Shown here in pieces: positions 6,266 through 7,371 of a DNA stretch of 7,371 bases. The first letter of the stretch is position 1. Every line of letters starts with the position of its first letter. Below the pieces are notes generated by a model that did no database searches, was not told the origin of the DNA, and was given only the letters and a program-made list of their open reading frames with translations. The DNA lies in contig FR884008.1 in the NCBI GenBank assembly GCA_000435495.1, positions 1 to 7,371 of the forward strand, given 5' to 3'. Both the position numbers and the translations under genes were made by a program. The stretch comes from Firmicutes bacterium CAG:552 (GTDB lineage Bacteria > Bacillota > Clostridia > Christensenellales > Pumilibacteraceae).

Positions 6266-6289
6266 TGTCAAATTATTATTTACTTGACA
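6266..6289. repeat. Inverted hexamers overlapping the pdxK -35 box
   Basis: TGTCAA (6266-6271) and TTGACA (6284-6289) are perfect inverted copies separated by 12 bases. The right arm is the pdxK -35 element. The left arm has no matching -10 on the minus strand, so it is not a divergent promoter. It could be half of an operator, or chance. Confidence 0.35.
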
Positions 6290-6313
6290 CACACAGATAA
6301 GTCGTGATATATT
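6284..6313 (+). promoter_or_regulatory. Extended -10 promoter of pdxK
   Basis: A perfect TTGACA (6284-6289), an 18-base spacer, and TATATT (6308-6313, 5 of 6), with TG at 6305-6306 forming an extended -10. Transcription would start near 6320, giving a leader of about 39 bases. GGAG at 6349-6352 lies 6 bases before the ATG at 6359. Confidence 0.87.
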
Positions 6314-6358
6314 ATTTTTAGATTATAGGCGCATTACGTTCGCCTTACGGAGATACAT

Positions 6359-7198
6359 ATGCAATATAAAAAATTACTAACCATTCAGGACATATCCTGC
6401 GTAGGACAATGTTCTCTTACCGTCGCTTTGCCTATTCTTTCGGCTTGCGGCGTAGAAACGTGCATTTTGCCGTCGGCGGTATTATCCACCCACACTTCCG
6501 GATTCAAAAATTATACTTTCAGAGACCTAACGGAAGACATGCCGCTTATAAAAAAGCATTGGATTTCCGAGGGCATTACTTTTGATGCGATATACACAGG
6601 TTACCTCGGCAGCGCAAAACAAATAGACTATGTTAAAGACTTTATAAAGGAAACCCTCAGTCCGGGCGGCATTACCGTTATCGATCCCGCCATGGCAGAC
6701 TGCGGCAAACTTTATCCGGGATTCGATCTCGATTTCGTGCAAAAGATGAAATCTCTGTGCGAAAACGCTGACTACCTCGTCCCAAACATAACGGAAGCAT
6801 GTCTGCTTACAGGGATACCGTATTGCGAAAATTACGACGAAAGTTATATAACCGAAATTTGTGTGGCACTTGCCTCGCTCGGCGCAAAAACCATAGTTTT
6901 GACCGGAGTAAGCTACGATCCGTCATTTACCGGAGTAGTCGTTTATGACGGAAAGATACGATATTATAAACATAAACGAATAAACAGAGGTTGCCACGGC
7001 ACCGGCGACGTATATGCATCTGCATTTACGGGAGCTTTGCTTAACGGCATAAATCCTTTCGACGCTGCTCGAATCGCTGCCAACTACACCGTTCGTTGTA
7101 TCGAAAACACAATTACCGACACAACACACTGGTACGGAGTAAAGTTTGAAACGGCTTTATCCTCCCTTATCGAAGAAATAAAATCGGAAAGCAAGTAA
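6359..7198 (+). CDS. pdxK: Pyridoxal/pyridoxamine kinase (vitamin B6 salvage)
   Basis: 279 residues, normal length. It phosphorylates pyridoxal, pyridoxamine or pyridoxine at the 5' hydroxyl with ATP in the cytoplasm, feeding the pyridoxal-phosphate pool. It has the ribokinase fold in its pyridoxal-kinase form: the N-terminal QDISCVGQCSLTVALPIL (10-27), LSTHTSGF (42-49) in the substrate site, GYLGS (81-85), DPAMAD (109-114), PNITEA (142-147), and the anion-hole loop GCHGTGD (211-217) with Asp217 as catalytic base. This version, with QDIS and a Cys in GCHGTGD, is the type I associate with Clostridia, which some databases call pyridoxamine kinase. No PdxS/PdxT synthesis gene is in the window. 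The gene stands alone, divergent from rplI, with its own promoter. The ATG at 6359 is supported by GGAG six bases upstream. A thiamine-pathway kinase (ThiD) is a distant alternative, but the motifs favour pyridoxal kinase. Confidence 0.93.
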   Translation: MQYKKLLTIQDISCVGQCSLTVALPILSACGVETCILPSAVLSTHTSGFKNYTFRDLTEDMPLIKKHWISEGITFDAIYTGYLGSAKQIDYVKDFIKETLSPGGITVIDPAMADCGKLYPGFDLDFVQKMKSLCENADYLVPNITEACLLTGIPYCENYDESYITEICVALASLGAKTIVLTGVSYDPSFTGVVVYDGKIRYYKHKRINRGCHGTGDVYASAFTGALLNGINPFDAARIAANYTVRCIENTITDTTHWYGVKFETALSSLIEEIKSESK

Positions 7199-7349
7199 CA
7201 TATCGTTTGTCCTCCCTTTTTTGACGTAAAATCGTAAAACGTAACATACGCAGCAAAAAAACGGAGGCTACGCATTGTACTGCCGGCAGCGCAACAACCG
7301 ATAAAAGCAACCGGTTGCAAACAATCGACAATAGGCCGATTCGAGAATC
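7199..7349. other. Region after pdxK with three small palindromes, no gene seen
   Basis: CTGCCGGCAG (7280-7289) and GCAACCGGTTGC (7307-7318) are perfect palindromes; GATTC-GA-GAATC (7338-7349) is a perfect 5-base hairpin. None is followed by a T-tract on the plus strand, so none is a clear pdxK terminator. Minus-strand frames through here run on into pdxK and look accidental. Confidence 0.5.
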
Positions 7350-7355
7350 CATAAT

Positions 7356-7371
7356 AAAGAAAAACGCCCAC
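7356..7371. terminator. Possible half of a bidirectional terminator cut by the window edge
   Basis: On the minus strand the edge reads GTGGGCG followed by TTTTTCTTT, the look of the right arm and T-tail of an intrinsic terminator. Its other arm would lie just outside the window. With the A-rich flank it could end both pdxK and a convergent gene. Unproven because the other arm is not visible. Confidence 0.3.

Noticed and set aside
7084..7371. Minus-strand frames at the right end overlapping pdxK
   Set aside because: They overlap the conserved 3' part of pdxK, show no family motif and lack a ribosome binding site.

Overview
The window looks like a housekeeping stretch of a Gram-positive, clostridial-type (Bacillota) chromosome, probably from an uncultured gut lineage. 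This rests on recognisable families (bL9, a clostridial-style pyridoxal kinase, a CNNM/CorC transporter, a ComEC-like metallo-beta-lactamase, an RssA-like patatin, a Nudix hydrolase), sigma-A-type promoters, strong purine-rich ribosome binding sites, AT-rich intergenic DNA and T-tailed hairpin terminators. There is no mobile element, CRISPR array, phage gene, rRNA or tRNA that I can see. Lineage below class level is a guess.

Layout. Positions 1-251 hold no gene; they carry a terminator and an adjacent small inverted repeat. Positions 252-1058 (minus) encode a membrane-anchored protein with three evenly spaced CxxC pairs and no known function, under its own promoter (1136-1164). Positions 1272-1324 are a probable terminator for the next unit. 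From 6045 down to 1360, all on the minus strand, lie five genes: rplI (bL9), a patatin-like phospholipase, a secreted or anchored ComEC-like metallo-beta-lactamase, a Nudix hydrolase, and a CorC/HlyC-type membrane protein. rplI to Nudix is tightly packed (3-base gap, then a 4-base ATGA overlap, then a 43-base gap up to the Nudix start) and is read as one operon from a strong promoter at 6069-6097. The CorC-type gene lies 87 bases further on and has a promoter-like sequence of its own, so it may be both read through and transcribed independently. Divergently, pdxK (plus, 6359-7198) is driven by a very good extended -10 promoter at 6284-6313. The last 173 bases hold several palindromes and possibly half of a terminator shared with a convergent gene outside the window.

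How the genes fit together. No single pathway links them. rplI supplies a ribosomal protein; the patatin and the metallo-beta-lactamase are hydrolases acting on lipid and probably nucleic acid or another phosphoester; the Nudix enzyme clears nucleotide derivatives; the CorC-type protein handles divalent cations; pdxK salvages vitamin B6. The least explained items are the CxxC membrane protein and the topology of the metallo-beta-lactamase (signal peptide, outside enzyme domain, C-terminal membrane segment, very basic cytoplasmic tail). I do not see strong evidence of a new defence or mobile system. Three gene starts can be placed by ribosome binding sites: 1058, 3309 and 6045, each downstream of the longest possible reading frame start.
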